Program-made: the position numbers and the translations under genes
Source of the DNA: Pseudomonadota bacterium
GTDB lineage: Bacteria > Pseudomonadota > Gammaproteobacteria > Burkholderiales > Burkholderiaceae_C
Length of the DNA stretch: 27,715 nucleotides
Direction: 5' to 3'
Assembly (NCBI GenBank): GCA_023436025.1
Contig: JAEZKX010000225.1
Coordinates: forward strand, 1 to 27,715
Shown here: positions 1-6,177 of the stretch, in pieces
Position numbering within the stretch: position 1 is the stretch's first letter
Layout: each line of letters starts with the position of its first letter
Notes under the pieces: model-generated
Databases searched by the model: none
What the model saw: only the letters and a program-made list of their open reading frames with translations
Told to the model about the DNA's origin: nothing

Positions 1-1137
1 GTGCTGCAGGCCGGCCAGGACGTCGACGACGGCCTGCTGCGCGCGCGCCAGGCCGCCGTGCGGCCGGGCGACGTGGCGCAGATCCAGTTCACCAGCGGCA
101 CCACCGGCTCGCCCAAGGGGGCGATGATCACCCACCGCGCGACGCTGAACAACGCGCGCCTGTTCGGCCACCGCGCCGGCTACCGGCGCGGCGACCGCAT
201 GGTCACCGCCATGCCCTTCTTCCACACGGCCGGCAACGTGCTGGACGTGCTGGGCCTGCTCGCCCACGGCGGCACGCTGGTCAAGGCCATCCAGTTCGAG
301 CCGCTCAAGCTGCTGCAGCTGGTGCAGGACGAGCGCGCCACCATCCTGCACGGCGTGCCCACCATGCTGATCGCCATGCTGCAGCATCCGCAGGCCGCCG
401 AGTTCGACACCAGCAGCCTGCGGCTGGTGGTGTCGGGCGGCACGCCCATTCCGGTGCCGGTGCTGGAGCAGGTGAAGTCCCAGTTCGGCGCCGACCCGGT
501 GATCGGCTTCGGCATGACCGAGGCCAGCCCCATGGTGACGGGCACGCCCGCCAGCGACAGCTTCGAGCTGAAGTCGGCCACCGTGGGCAAGCCGCTGCCG
601 CATGTCGAGGTGAAGATCGTCGACGGGCAGGGCGCACCGGTGCCGCATGGCCAGCCCGGCGAGCTGCTGGTGCGCGGCTTCGGGGTGATGAAGGGCTACT
701 ACCGCATGCCCGAGCGCACGGCCGAGGCCATCGATGCCGACGGCTGGCTGCACAGCGGCGACCTCGCCACCATGGATGCGGCGGGCTACATCCGCATCGT
801 CGGGCGAATCAAGGACATGATCATCCGCGGCGGCGAGAACGTGTATCCCGCCGAGGTGGAGAACTTCCTCATGCGGCATCCCGCCATCCGCCAGGCGCAG
901 GTGGTGGGCGTGCCCGACCCGTACATGGGCGAGGAGGCGGCGGCCTTCATCCAGTGCCGCGACGGCCAGGCGCTGGACGCCGAGGCCGTGACCGCCTACT
1001 GCCGCGAAAACCTGAGCCGGCACAAGCTGCCCAAGTACATCCGCTTCGTCGCCGACTACCCGCTCACTCCCAGCGGCAAGGTCAAGAAGTTCGAGCTGCG
1101 CGAGCGCCTGCTGGCGGAGCTGGAGGCGTCGCGATGA
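1..1137 (+). CDS. Acyl-CoA synthetase (AMP-forming), C-terminal part; 5' end outside window
   Basis: Activates a carboxylic acid to its CoA thioester through an acyl-adenylate in the cytoplasm. The frame is open from base 1, so 378 residues are visible and roughly 150-170 N-terminal residues of a usual 520-560-residue enzyme should lie upstream. Visible ANL-family motifs, numbered from base 1: the phosphate-binding loop TSGTTGSPKG at 31-40, GMTE at 171-174, HSGD at 251-254, the hinge region GRIKDMI at 268-274 and the catalytic lysine in TPSGK (Lys360). The stop overlaps the start of the enoyl-CoA hydratase (ATGA at 1134-1137), which implies translational coupling. The substrate cannot be read from the sequence; a medium-chain or aromatic acid is plausible from the neighbours. 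The GTG at base 1 is probably not the true start. Confidence 0.93.
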   Translation: MLQAGQDVDDGLLRARQAAVRPGDVAQIQFTSGTTGSPKGAMITHRATLNNARLFGHRAGYRRGDRMVTAMPFFHTAGNVLDVLGLLAHGGTLVKAIQFEPLKLLQLVQDERATILHGVPTMLIAMLQHPQAAEFDTSSLRLVVSGGTPIPVPVLEQVKSQFGADPVIGFGMTEASPMVTGTPASDSFELKSATVGKPLPHVEVKIVDGQGAPVPHGQPGELLVRGFGVMKGYYRMPERTAEAIDADGWLHSGDLATMDAAGYIRIVGRIKDMIIRGGENVYPAEVENFLMRHPAIRQAQVVGVPDPYMGEEAAAFIQCRDGQALDAEAVTAYCRENLSRHKLPKYIRFVADYPLTPSGKVKKFELRERLLAELEASR

Positions 1138-1952
1138 GCGATTCCACGCTGCCGCTGCTCTACGAGAAGGACGGCCCGGTCGCCACCTTCACGCTGAACC
1201 GGCCGCAGGCGCGCAATGCGCTCAGCCCGGAACTGGTCTGCCGCCTCGCCGATGCGGTGCGCGATTTCTGCGAGGACCCGCAGCTGCGCGTGGGCATCCT
1301 CACCGGCGCCGGCGACCGCGCCTTCTGCGCCGGGGGCGACCTCGGCTCCATGCTGCCGCTGCTGAGCGGCAACCGGCCGCCGGCCGACACCTGGGACCGC
1401 CGCGTGCTGGACGAGCCCTTCGTCATGGCCGCTTCGTCGCTGCGCGACTTCCCCATCGACAAGCCGCTGATCGCGGCCATCAACGGCGCCTGCCTGGCCG
1501 GCGGCATGGAGATGGTGCTGGGCACCGACATCCGCATCGCCGCCGACCATGCCATCTTCGGCCTGCCCGAGGTGCGGCGCGCGGTGATTCCCTTTGCCGG
1601 CTCGCTGGCGCGCCTGCCGCGGCAGGTGGCCTATTGCCATGCCATGGAGCTGCTGCTGGTGGGCGACACCTTCGGTGCCGCCGATGCGGCCCGCATGGGC
1701 CTGGTCAACCAGGTCCTGCCGGCCGCCGAGGTGCTGCCCCGGGCGCGCGCGCTGGCGCAGCGCATCGCGGCCAACGGGCCGGTGGCCGTGCAGGCCGTGA
1801 AGCGCACCGTGCGCGAGGCCAGCGGCCTGCCGCTGTCGCAGGCCTATGCGCTGGAGGACGAGGCCAAGCGCCTGGTGCTCGCCTCCGACGATGCCCGCGA
1901 AGGCCCCCTGGCCTTCATGGAGAAACGCGAACCCCGCTACACGGGGCGCTGA
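1134..1952 (+). CDS. Enoyl-CoA hydratase/isomerase (crotonase family)
   Basis: Likely hydrates or isomerises an enoyl-CoA made downstream of the neighbouring acyl-CoA synthetase. It has 272 residues, a normal crotonase length. The N-terminal strand with NRPQARNAL, the oxyanion-hole segment FCAGGDL and the segment GACLAGGMEM are present. Both acidic residues of true hydratases appear kept: the Glu in GGME and the Glu in GLPEVRR, so hydratase activity is plausible. The ATG at 1134 is chosen because it overlaps the upstream stop and has GGAGG at 1122-1126. A longer open frame upstream in this phase is only read-through inside the ligase gene. Exact substrate unknown. Confidence 0.92.
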   Translation: MSDSTLPLLYEKDGPVATFTLNRPQARNALSPELVCRLADAVRDFCEDPQLRVGILTGAGDRAFCAGGDLGSMLPLLSGNRPPADTWDRRVLDEPFVMAASSLRDFPIDKPLIAAINGACLAGGMEMVLGTDIRIAADHAIFGLPEVRRAVIPFAGSLARLPRQVAYCHAMELLLVGDTFGAADAARMGLVNQVLPAAEVLPRARALAQRIAANGPVAVQAVKRTVREASGLPLSQAYALEDEAKRLVLASDDAREGPLAFMEKREPRYTGR

Positions 1953-1995
1953 GGCCACCCGGCCAAACCCCCTTCGACCACAACCAGGAGACCTC

Positions 1996-2997
1996 ATGAA
2001 CCGCTTCCCCCGACCGTCCCGCCGCGCGCGCCGCGCCGTCCTCGCCACGCTGTGCGCGGCTGCCTTCGTGCCGCAGGTGGCATGGTCGCAGGCCGCCTAT
2101 CCCAACCGGCCGGTGCGCCTGATCGTCGGCTTCCCCGCCGGCAGCGGCCCCGACATCGTGGCGCGCCTGCTGGCCCAGAAGCTGTCCGAGGGCTGGAACA
2201 ACTTGGGCGTGATCGTCGACAACAAGCCTGGCGCCGGCGGCCTGATCGCCGCCAACGAAGCCGCCCGCGCGCAGCCGGACGGCTACACCCTGATGCTGGC
2301 CGAGACCGGCCAGCTGAGCATCGCGCCCAGCAGCTACAACAAGCTGCCCTACGATCCGGTGCGCGATTTCGCGCCGGTGTCGCAGGTGGTCAGCGCCGAC
2401 TTCGCGCTGCTGGTGAACCCGCAAAAGGTGCAGGCGCGCAACGTCAAGGACTTCGTCGCGTGGTCGCGCGGCCAGAAGGACCTGTTCATGGGCACCTTCG
2501 GCGCCGGCACGCCCGGACACTTCGGCGCCTACATGTTCGGCGAGGCGGTCGGCCTCAAGCCCGAGCCGGTGCACTTCAAGTCCACCTCCGACGCGCTGGG
2601 CGCCATGTTCAGCGGCGACACGCACGCGGTGTTCGCCAGCGTCGGCCTGGCCGCGCCCAACGTCAAGGGCGGCAAGCTGCTGGCGCTGGGCACGACCGGC
2701 CCGGTGCGCTCGCCGGCGCTGCCCGACGTGCCGACGATGAAGGAGCAGGGCTACAACACCCTGGAGTTCAGCTCCTGGTTCGGCATCGTGGCGCCCGGCA
2801 AGACGCCGCCCGACATCCTGGCGCGCCTGCAGGCCGACGTGCAGAAGGCGGTGCGCTCGGCCGACGGCCGCCAGAAGATGGAGGAGGCCGGCTTCCGCGT
2901 CACCGGCACCACGCGCGAGGAGTTCGCGCGTATCATCGCCGCCGACACCGTGACCTGGGGCAAGGCGGTGCAGGCCACCGGCTTCAAGGCCGATTGA
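1996..2997 (+). CDS. Bug/TctC-family periplasmic solute-binding protein
   Basis: A secreted binding protein of the tripartite tricarboxylate transporter type, greatly expanded in Burkholderiales. It has 333 residues. The N-terminus is basic (several Arg) followed by a hydrophobic stretch ending in AWSQA, a likely Sec signal peptide, then the family opening YPNRPVRLIVGFPAGSGPD and the KPGAGG...AAR..PDGYTL segment. The start ATG has AGGAG five bases upstream (1986-1990). No TctA/TctB membrane genes are in view, which is usual for the many orphan Bug proteins. It lies 43 bases after the hydratase and probably shares its transcript, so its ligand may be the acid activated by the ligase; that is inference. 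Confidence 0.93.
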   Translation: MNRFPRPSRRARRAVLATLCAAAFVPQVAWSQAAYPNRPVRLIVGFPAGSGPDIVARLLAQKLSEGWNNLGVIVDNKPGAGGLIAANEAARAQPDGYTLMLAETGQLSIAPSSYNKLPYDPVRDFAPVSQVVSADFALLVNPQKVQARNVKDFVAWSRGQKDLFMGTFGAGTPGHFGAYMFGEAVGLKPEPVHFKSTSDALGAMFSGDTHAVFASVGLAAPNVKGGKLLALGTTGPVRSPALPDVPTMKEQGYNTLEFSSWFGIVAPGKTPPDILARLQADVQKAVRSADGRQKMEEAGFRVTGTTREEFARIIAADTVTWGKAVQATGFKAD

Positions 2998-3019
2998 GGT
3001 CCGCCGGCGGCGCCGCCGC

Positions 3020-3139
3020 TCAGGTGCCGAGGTAGACCAGCGCCGCGGCGACCGCGGCCGCTGCCACCGCCCAAGGCCAGTGGCGTACCGCCGCCGCCGG
3101 CCCTTGCCCCACATGGCGATCCCCCGCTGCTTGCCTCAC
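3020..3139 (-). CDS. Possible 39-residue single-span membrane peptide coupled to the persulfide dioxygenase
   Basis: On the minus strand the dioxygenase stop overlaps a GTG in GTGA (3139-3136), the usual arrangement for translational coupling. The frame reads 39 codons to TGA at 3022-3020. The first 20 residues are polar and basic (Arg, Gln, Asp, His), followed by a tryptophan-flanked, Ala/Val/Leu-rich stretch (WPWAVAAAV...LVYL) long enough for one membrane span, ending in GT. AAGAAG just before the GTG could serve as a ribosome site. A second GTG at 3112 would give a 30-residue form. I recognise no family. In DNA this rich in GCN codons an Ala-rich frame can arise by chance, so confidence is modest. 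Confidence 0.35.
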   Translation of the reverse strand: MRQAAGDRHVGQGPAAAVRHWPWAVAAAAVAAALVYLGT

Positions 3140-4023
3140 TTCTTCGCCGCGCCGGTCGGCAGGGCGTTGATGGGGATGCGCAGGTAGGCGATGCCGTTGT
3201 CGTCGGGCGGCGGCAGCTGCCCGGCGCGGACATTCACCTGGATCGACGGCAGGATCAGCGTCGGCATCTCCAGCGTGGCATCGCGTGCCTTGCGCATTTC
3301 CACGAAGGCTTCCTCGCCGATCCCGTCACGCACGTGGATGTTGCCCGCGCGCTGGGCGGCCACGGTGGTTTCCCACTGCGGCTCGCGGGTGGCGGGCGGG
3401 TAGTCGTGGCAGACGAAAATGCGTGTTTGCGGCGGCAGCTCCAGGATGCGGCGGATCGACCGGTAGAGGGTCGCGGCGTCGCCGCCGGGGAAGTCGGCGC
3501 GCGCGGTGCCGACGTCGGGCATGAACAGCGTGTCGCCCACGAACACGCAGTCCTCGATCAGGTAGGCCATGTCGGCCGGCGTGTGGCCGGGCACGAGCAG
3601 TGCGCGGGCCTCGACGCTGCCGATGCGGAAGGTTTCGCCGTCCTTGAACAGGTGGTCGAACTGGCTGCCATCGGGCAGGAAGTTGCGTTCCAGGTTGTAG
3701 AGCTTCTTGAAGGTGGCCTGCACCTCGCGGATGTTCTCGCCGATGGCGATGCGGCCGCCGACGCGCTCCTGCAGGTAGCGGGCGGCGGACAGGTGGTCCG
3801 CGTGCGCATGCGTTTCCAGGATCCACTGGACCTGCAGGCCCTGCTGCTCCAGGTAGGCGCGCACGCGGTCGGCGGCCTGCGTGTCGGTGTGGCCTGACTT
3901 GAAGTCGTAGTCCAGCACCGGGTCGATGACGGCGGCCGCGCGGGTCGCGTTGTCCGAGACCACATAGGAGACCGTCCAGGTGGAGCGGTCGAAGAAGCCC
4001 TGGATGGTGATGCGTCCGGTCAT
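3136..4023 (-). CDS. Persulfide dioxygenase-like metallo-beta-lactamase-fold protein (ETHE1/Blh type)
   Basis: Probably oxidises glutathione persulfide or a related persulfide to sulfite. It has 295 residues. The metal motif THAHADHLSAA gives His72, His74, Asp76 and His77; further ligands are His147 (PGHTPA), Asp164 (VGDTLF) and His206 (CHDY). The segment GTARADFPGGDAATLYRSI matches persulfide dioxygenases rather than glyoxalase II. It differs from ETHE1 in a C-terminal extension of about 60 residues (MPTLILPSIQVNVR onward), seen in the bacterial group found beside BigR. There is no rhodanese or DUF442 domain. It diverges from the ArsR gene and carries GAGGAAC before its ATG. Function is inferred from family and locus; substrate not shown. 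Confidence 0.88.
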   Translation of the reverse strand: MTGRITIQGFFDRSTWTVSYVVSDNATRAAAVIDPVLDYDFKSGHTDTQAADRVRAYLEQQGLQVQWILETHAHADHLSAARYLQERVGGRIAIGENIREVQATFKKLYNLERNFLPDGSQFDHLFKDGETFRIGSVEARALLVPGHTPADMAYLIEDCVFVGDTLFMPDVGTARADFPGGDAATLYRSIRRILELPPQTRIFVCHDYPPATREPQWETTVAAQRAGNIHVRDGIGEEAFVEMRKARDATLEMPTLILPSIQVNVRAGQLPPPDDNGIAYLRIPINALPTGAAKK

Positions 4024-4043
4024 GGCGTTCCTCTATCGGTTTA

Positions 4044-4072
4044 TTGCAGGATATTCTATCTATGAATATAAT
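4044..4072 (+). promoter_or_regulatory. Predicted promoter for the bigR-type operon
   Basis: TTGCAG at 4044-4049, a 17-base spacer, and a perfect TATAAT at 4067-4072. The expected transcription start is near 4079, about 23 bases before the repressor ATG at 4102. The AT-rich sequence stands out sharply from the surrounding GC-rich DNA. Confidence 0.65.
4051..4069. promoter_or_regulatory. Predicted operator: perfect dyad between divergent sulfur genes
   Basis: ATATTC - 7 bases (TATCTAT) - GAATAT is a perfect inverted repeat with 6-base arms. It fills the spacer of the plus promoter, touches its -10 box, and covers the -10 of the minus promoter. One bound repressor dimer could therefore block both directions. 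An AT-rich dyad is the known type of site for BigR-family repressors; binding here is inferred from position. Confidence 0.6.
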
Positions 4073-4081
4073 ATCGTGCAA
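4053..4081 (-). promoter_or_regulatory. Predicted promoter for the persulfide dioxygenase gene
   Basis: Read on the minus strand: -35 TTGCAC (4081-4076), a 17-base spacer, and -10 TAGAAT (4058-4053, five of six consensus bases). It overlaps the divergent plus-strand promoter and the dyad at 4051-4069. Confidence 0.55.
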
Positions 4082-4101
4082 GAAAGCATCATCAGGACGC
4101 C

Positions 4102-4428
4102 ATGACCGAAGACCCCGTCGACCTCGTGATCGAGCCGCAGCGGCTGCGCGGCGCCGCCGAGAACGCCGTCGCGGCGCTGAAGCTGCTGGCCAACCCGGAA
4201 CGGTTGCTGCTGCTGTGCCAGCTGTCGCAAGGGGAGTTCAGCGTGGGTGAGCTGGAGGCGCTGCTGGACATCCACCAGCCGACGCTGTCGCAGCAGCTCG
4301 GCGTCCTGCGCAGCCAGGGGGTGGTGGCCACGCGCCGCGAAGGCAAGAACATCTTCTACAGCGTGGCCGACCCCAACGTGCTGGAGATCCTGCTGGTGCT
4401 GTACCGCCTCTACTGTCCCAAGGAGTAA
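4102..4428 (+). CDS. bigR: ArsR-family persulfide-responsive repressor (BigR/SqrR type)
   Basis: A winged-helix repressor expected to sense persulfide or polysulfide and to control this locus. It has 108 residues. The recognition segment HQPTLSQQLGVLRSQG lies about residues 56-72, followed by the wing REGKNIFYSV. It keeps exactly two cysteines, Cys39 (LLLLCQLSQ) and Cys105 (LYCPKE), matching the pair that forms the di- or tetrasulfide link in BigR and SqrR. It lacks the metal-binding CxC motif of ArsR/SmtB metal sensors. AGGA at 4094-4097 precedes the ATG. Divergence from the dioxygenase gene and the dyad in between support autoregulation. The name rests on family features and context. Confidence 0.9.
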   Translation: MTEDPVDLVIEPQRLRGAAENAVAALKLLANPERLLLLCQLSQGEFSVGELEALLDIHQPTLSQQLGVLRSQGVVATRREGKNIFYSVADPNVLEILLVLYRLYCPKE

Positions 4429-4432
4429 TCCC

Positions 4433-4867
4433 GTGACCATCGACTGGAATTCATTCACGCCGTGGGCGTCGCTTGCCGGCGGCGCCATCCTCGGCCTCGC
4501 CGCCGCCATGCTGATCCTGCTGAACGGCCGCATCGCCGGCATCAGCGGCGTGCTCGGCGGCCTGCTGCGCCCGGTGCGCGGCGACGTCTCCTGGCGCCTG
4601 GCCTTCATCGCCGGCTTGGTGGGCGCGCCGCTGCTGTATGCGCTGGTCAGCGCCGTTGCGCGGCCGCAGATCGACGCCGGCTACGGCGCCCTGGTCGTCG
4701 CCGGCCTGCTGGTGGGCCTCGGCACCCGCTATGGCGCGGGCTGCACCAGCGGCCACGGCGTCTGCGGGATTTCGCGGCTGTCGCCGCGTTCGCTCGTCGC
4801 CACCGCCGCCTTCATGCTGGCCGGCTTCGCCACCGTGTTCGTCATGCGCCACCTGCTCGGCGCCTGA
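4433..4867 (+). CDS. YeeE/YedE (DUF395) half-size sulfur transporter, first subunit
   Basis: An integral membrane protein of the YeeE/YedE family, whose members carry thiosulfate or sulfur species. It has 144 residues with four likely membrane spans, about half of a full-length TsuA/YeeE. It carries the conserved cysteine motif GAGCTSGHGVCGISR, whose cysteines are thought to relay the sulfur substrate. GTG at 4433 is chosen because AAGGAG lies just upstream across the bigR stop; the open phase extends back into bigR only as read-through. It resembles PmpA of the BigR-linked PmpA/PmpB pair. It works with the next gene, which supplies the second half. Confidence 0.88.
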   Translation: MTIDWNSFTPWASLAGGAILGLAAAMLILLNGRIAGISGVLGGLLRPVRGDVSWRLAFIAGLVGAPLLYALVSAVARPQIDAGYGALVVAGLLVGLGTRYGAGCTSGHGVCGISRLSPRSLVATAAFMLAGFATVFVMRHLLGA

Positions 4868-4877
4868 GGAGGATCCA

Positions 4878-5312
4878 ATGCCCGCATTCTTCGCATTGCT
4901 CGCCGGCGCCGTCTTCGGCATCGGCCTCATCGTCTCCGGCATGGCCAACCCTGCCAAGGTGCTGGCCTTCCTGGACCTGGCCGGCAACTGGGACCCGTCG
5001 CTGGCCTTCGTCATGGGCGGCGCCATCCTGGTCGGCGTCTTCGCCTTCGCCATCGCGCGCAGGCGCACCGTCTCGCTGTTGGGCCTGCAGATGCGCATGC
5101 CGACGGCCACGCAGGTGGACCGGCGCCTGGTGGGCGGGGGCCTGCTGTTCGGCATCGGCTGGGGCATCGCCGGCTTCTGCCCGGGTCCGGCGCTGGTGGC
5201 GCTCGGCATGGGCGAGCTGAAGGCGCTGGTCTTCGTGGCGGCCATGCTCGCCGGCATGGGCCTGTACGAGCTGCTCGAGCGGCGCAGGGCGACGCGCCCC
5301 GCCACCGCGTGA
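4878..5312 (+). CDS. YeeE/YedE (DUF395) half-size sulfur transporter, second subunit
   Basis: Second half-transporter, 144 residues, with four or so membrane spans. It opens with LAGAVFGIGLIVSGMANPAKVLAFLDL and carries the second conserved cysteine motif GIAGFCPGPALVALG, typical of the C-terminal half of fused YeeE proteins. ATG at 4878 follows GAGGAGG at 4866-4872, which overlaps the stop of the first subunit, so the two are probably made in equal amounts. It resembles PmpB. The split pair beside a BigR-type regulator and a persulfide dioxygenase points to import of a sulfane-sulfur compound or its handling across the membrane. Confidence 0.88.
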   Translation: MPAFFALLAGAVFGIGLIVSGMANPAKVLAFLDLAGNWDPSLAFVMGGAILVGVFAFAIARRRTVSLLGLQMRMPTATQVDRRLVGGGLLFGIGWGIAGFCPGPALVALGMGELKALVFVAAMLAGMGLYELLERRRATRPATA

Positions 5313-5343
5313 GCGGCAGGCGGGTCCGGGGCGAGGCCGCGAC

Positions 5344-6153
5344 GTGACGCAGGCCCTCACGCTCGGACCGCTGGTCCTGTCCCTGCCCCTGCTGGTGGGG
5401 GCGGCCGCCTTCCTGCTCGCCTCCTGGCTGGGGCGCCGCCTCGGCGGCGCGCATGCGGCCGAGGTCGACCGGCACCTGCTGCGCATGCTGCTGGTGGGGC
5501 TGGTGGCGGCGCGCCTGGCCTTCGTCCTGCGCTTCCACGAGGCCTACCTGCAGGCGCCGCTGTCCATCGTGGACATTCGCGACGGTGGCTGGGACGCGCT
5601 CGCCGGCCTCGGCGTGGCACTGGCCTATGCCGCCGTACTGCTCGCGCGCGGTGCCACGCTGCGCAAGCCCGTGCTCGCCGCCCTGGGCGTGGCCGCCGGC
5701 ATCTGGGTCGGCGCCAGCGTGCTGCTCGCGGACGACCGCGAACATGAAGTCCGCCTGCCCGACCTGACGCTGGTCGCCACCGACGGCGCGACGGTGCGCC
5801 TGCCCGATTTCACCGGACGGCCTACCGTGGTCAACCTGTGGGCCACCTGGTGCCCACCCTGCCGGCGTGAGATGCCGGTGCTGCAACGGGCCCAGGCCGC
5901 GCGCCCCGATGTCCACTTCGTCTTCCTGAACCAGGGCGAAGCGCCGCAGCAGGTGGTGGCCTACCTCGCCCGCAGCGGCCTGCAACTGCGCAACGTCCTG
6001 CTCGACACCCGCAGCCAGGCCGGCGCTGCCCTGGGGCACCGCGTCTTGCCGACCACCTTGTTCTTCGATGCGAATGGACGGCTGGTGGATACGCGGGTGG
6101 GGGAGTTGTCGGAGGCGACGCTGGCGCAGCGGCTGCAGCATCTGCTGCACTGA
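5344..6153 (+). CDS. Membrane-anchored TlpA-like thioredoxin (membrane domain plus thioredoxin domain)
   Basis: A two-part protein of 269 residues. Residues 1-130 hold about four hydrophobic segments and resemble in layout the Lgt-like membrane region of some TlpA-family proteins (VAARLAFVLRFHEAYLQAP...IRDGG). Residues 135-269 are a thioredoxin domain with LPDFTGRPTVVNLWATWCPPC; the redox pair is Cys170 and Cys173, and the cis-proline is in HRVLPTT. The domain should face the periplasm and reduce disulfides or persulfides. A GTG start fits (GAGG about 10 bases upstream); the gap to the preceding transporter is 31 bases, so it likely ends the bigR operon. The role in sulfur metabolism is inferred from location. 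Confidence 0.85.
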   Translation: MTQALTLGPLVLSLPLLVGAAAFLLASWLGRRLGGAHAAEVDRHLLRMLLVGLVAARLAFVLRFHEAYLQAPLSIVDIRDGGWDALAGLGVALAYAAVLLARGATLRKPVLAALGVAAGIWVGASVLLADDREHEVRLPDLTLVATDGATVRLPDFTGRPTVVNLWATWCPPCRREMPVLQRAQAARPDVHFVFLNQGEAPQQVVAYLARSGLQLRNVLLDTRSQAGAALGHRVLPTTLFFDANGRLVDTRVGELSEATLAQRLQHLLH

Positions 6154-6161
6154 GTGCAGTT

Positions 6162-6177
6162 GGGGCGCCGCCGCCCC
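6162..6177. terminator. Stem-loop between convergent genes, possible bidirectional terminator
   Basis: GGGGCG - CCGC - CGCCCC forms a perfect 6-base stem with a 4-base loop, between the thioredoxin stop (6153) and the convergent transporter stop (6178-6180). There is no clear T-tract on either strand, so intrinsic termination would be weak. Confidence 0.35.

Noticed and set aside
1056..2048. Minus-strand open frame antisense to the enoyl-CoA hydratase
   Set aside because: No recognisable protein character; the plus-strand hydratase explains the coding pattern.
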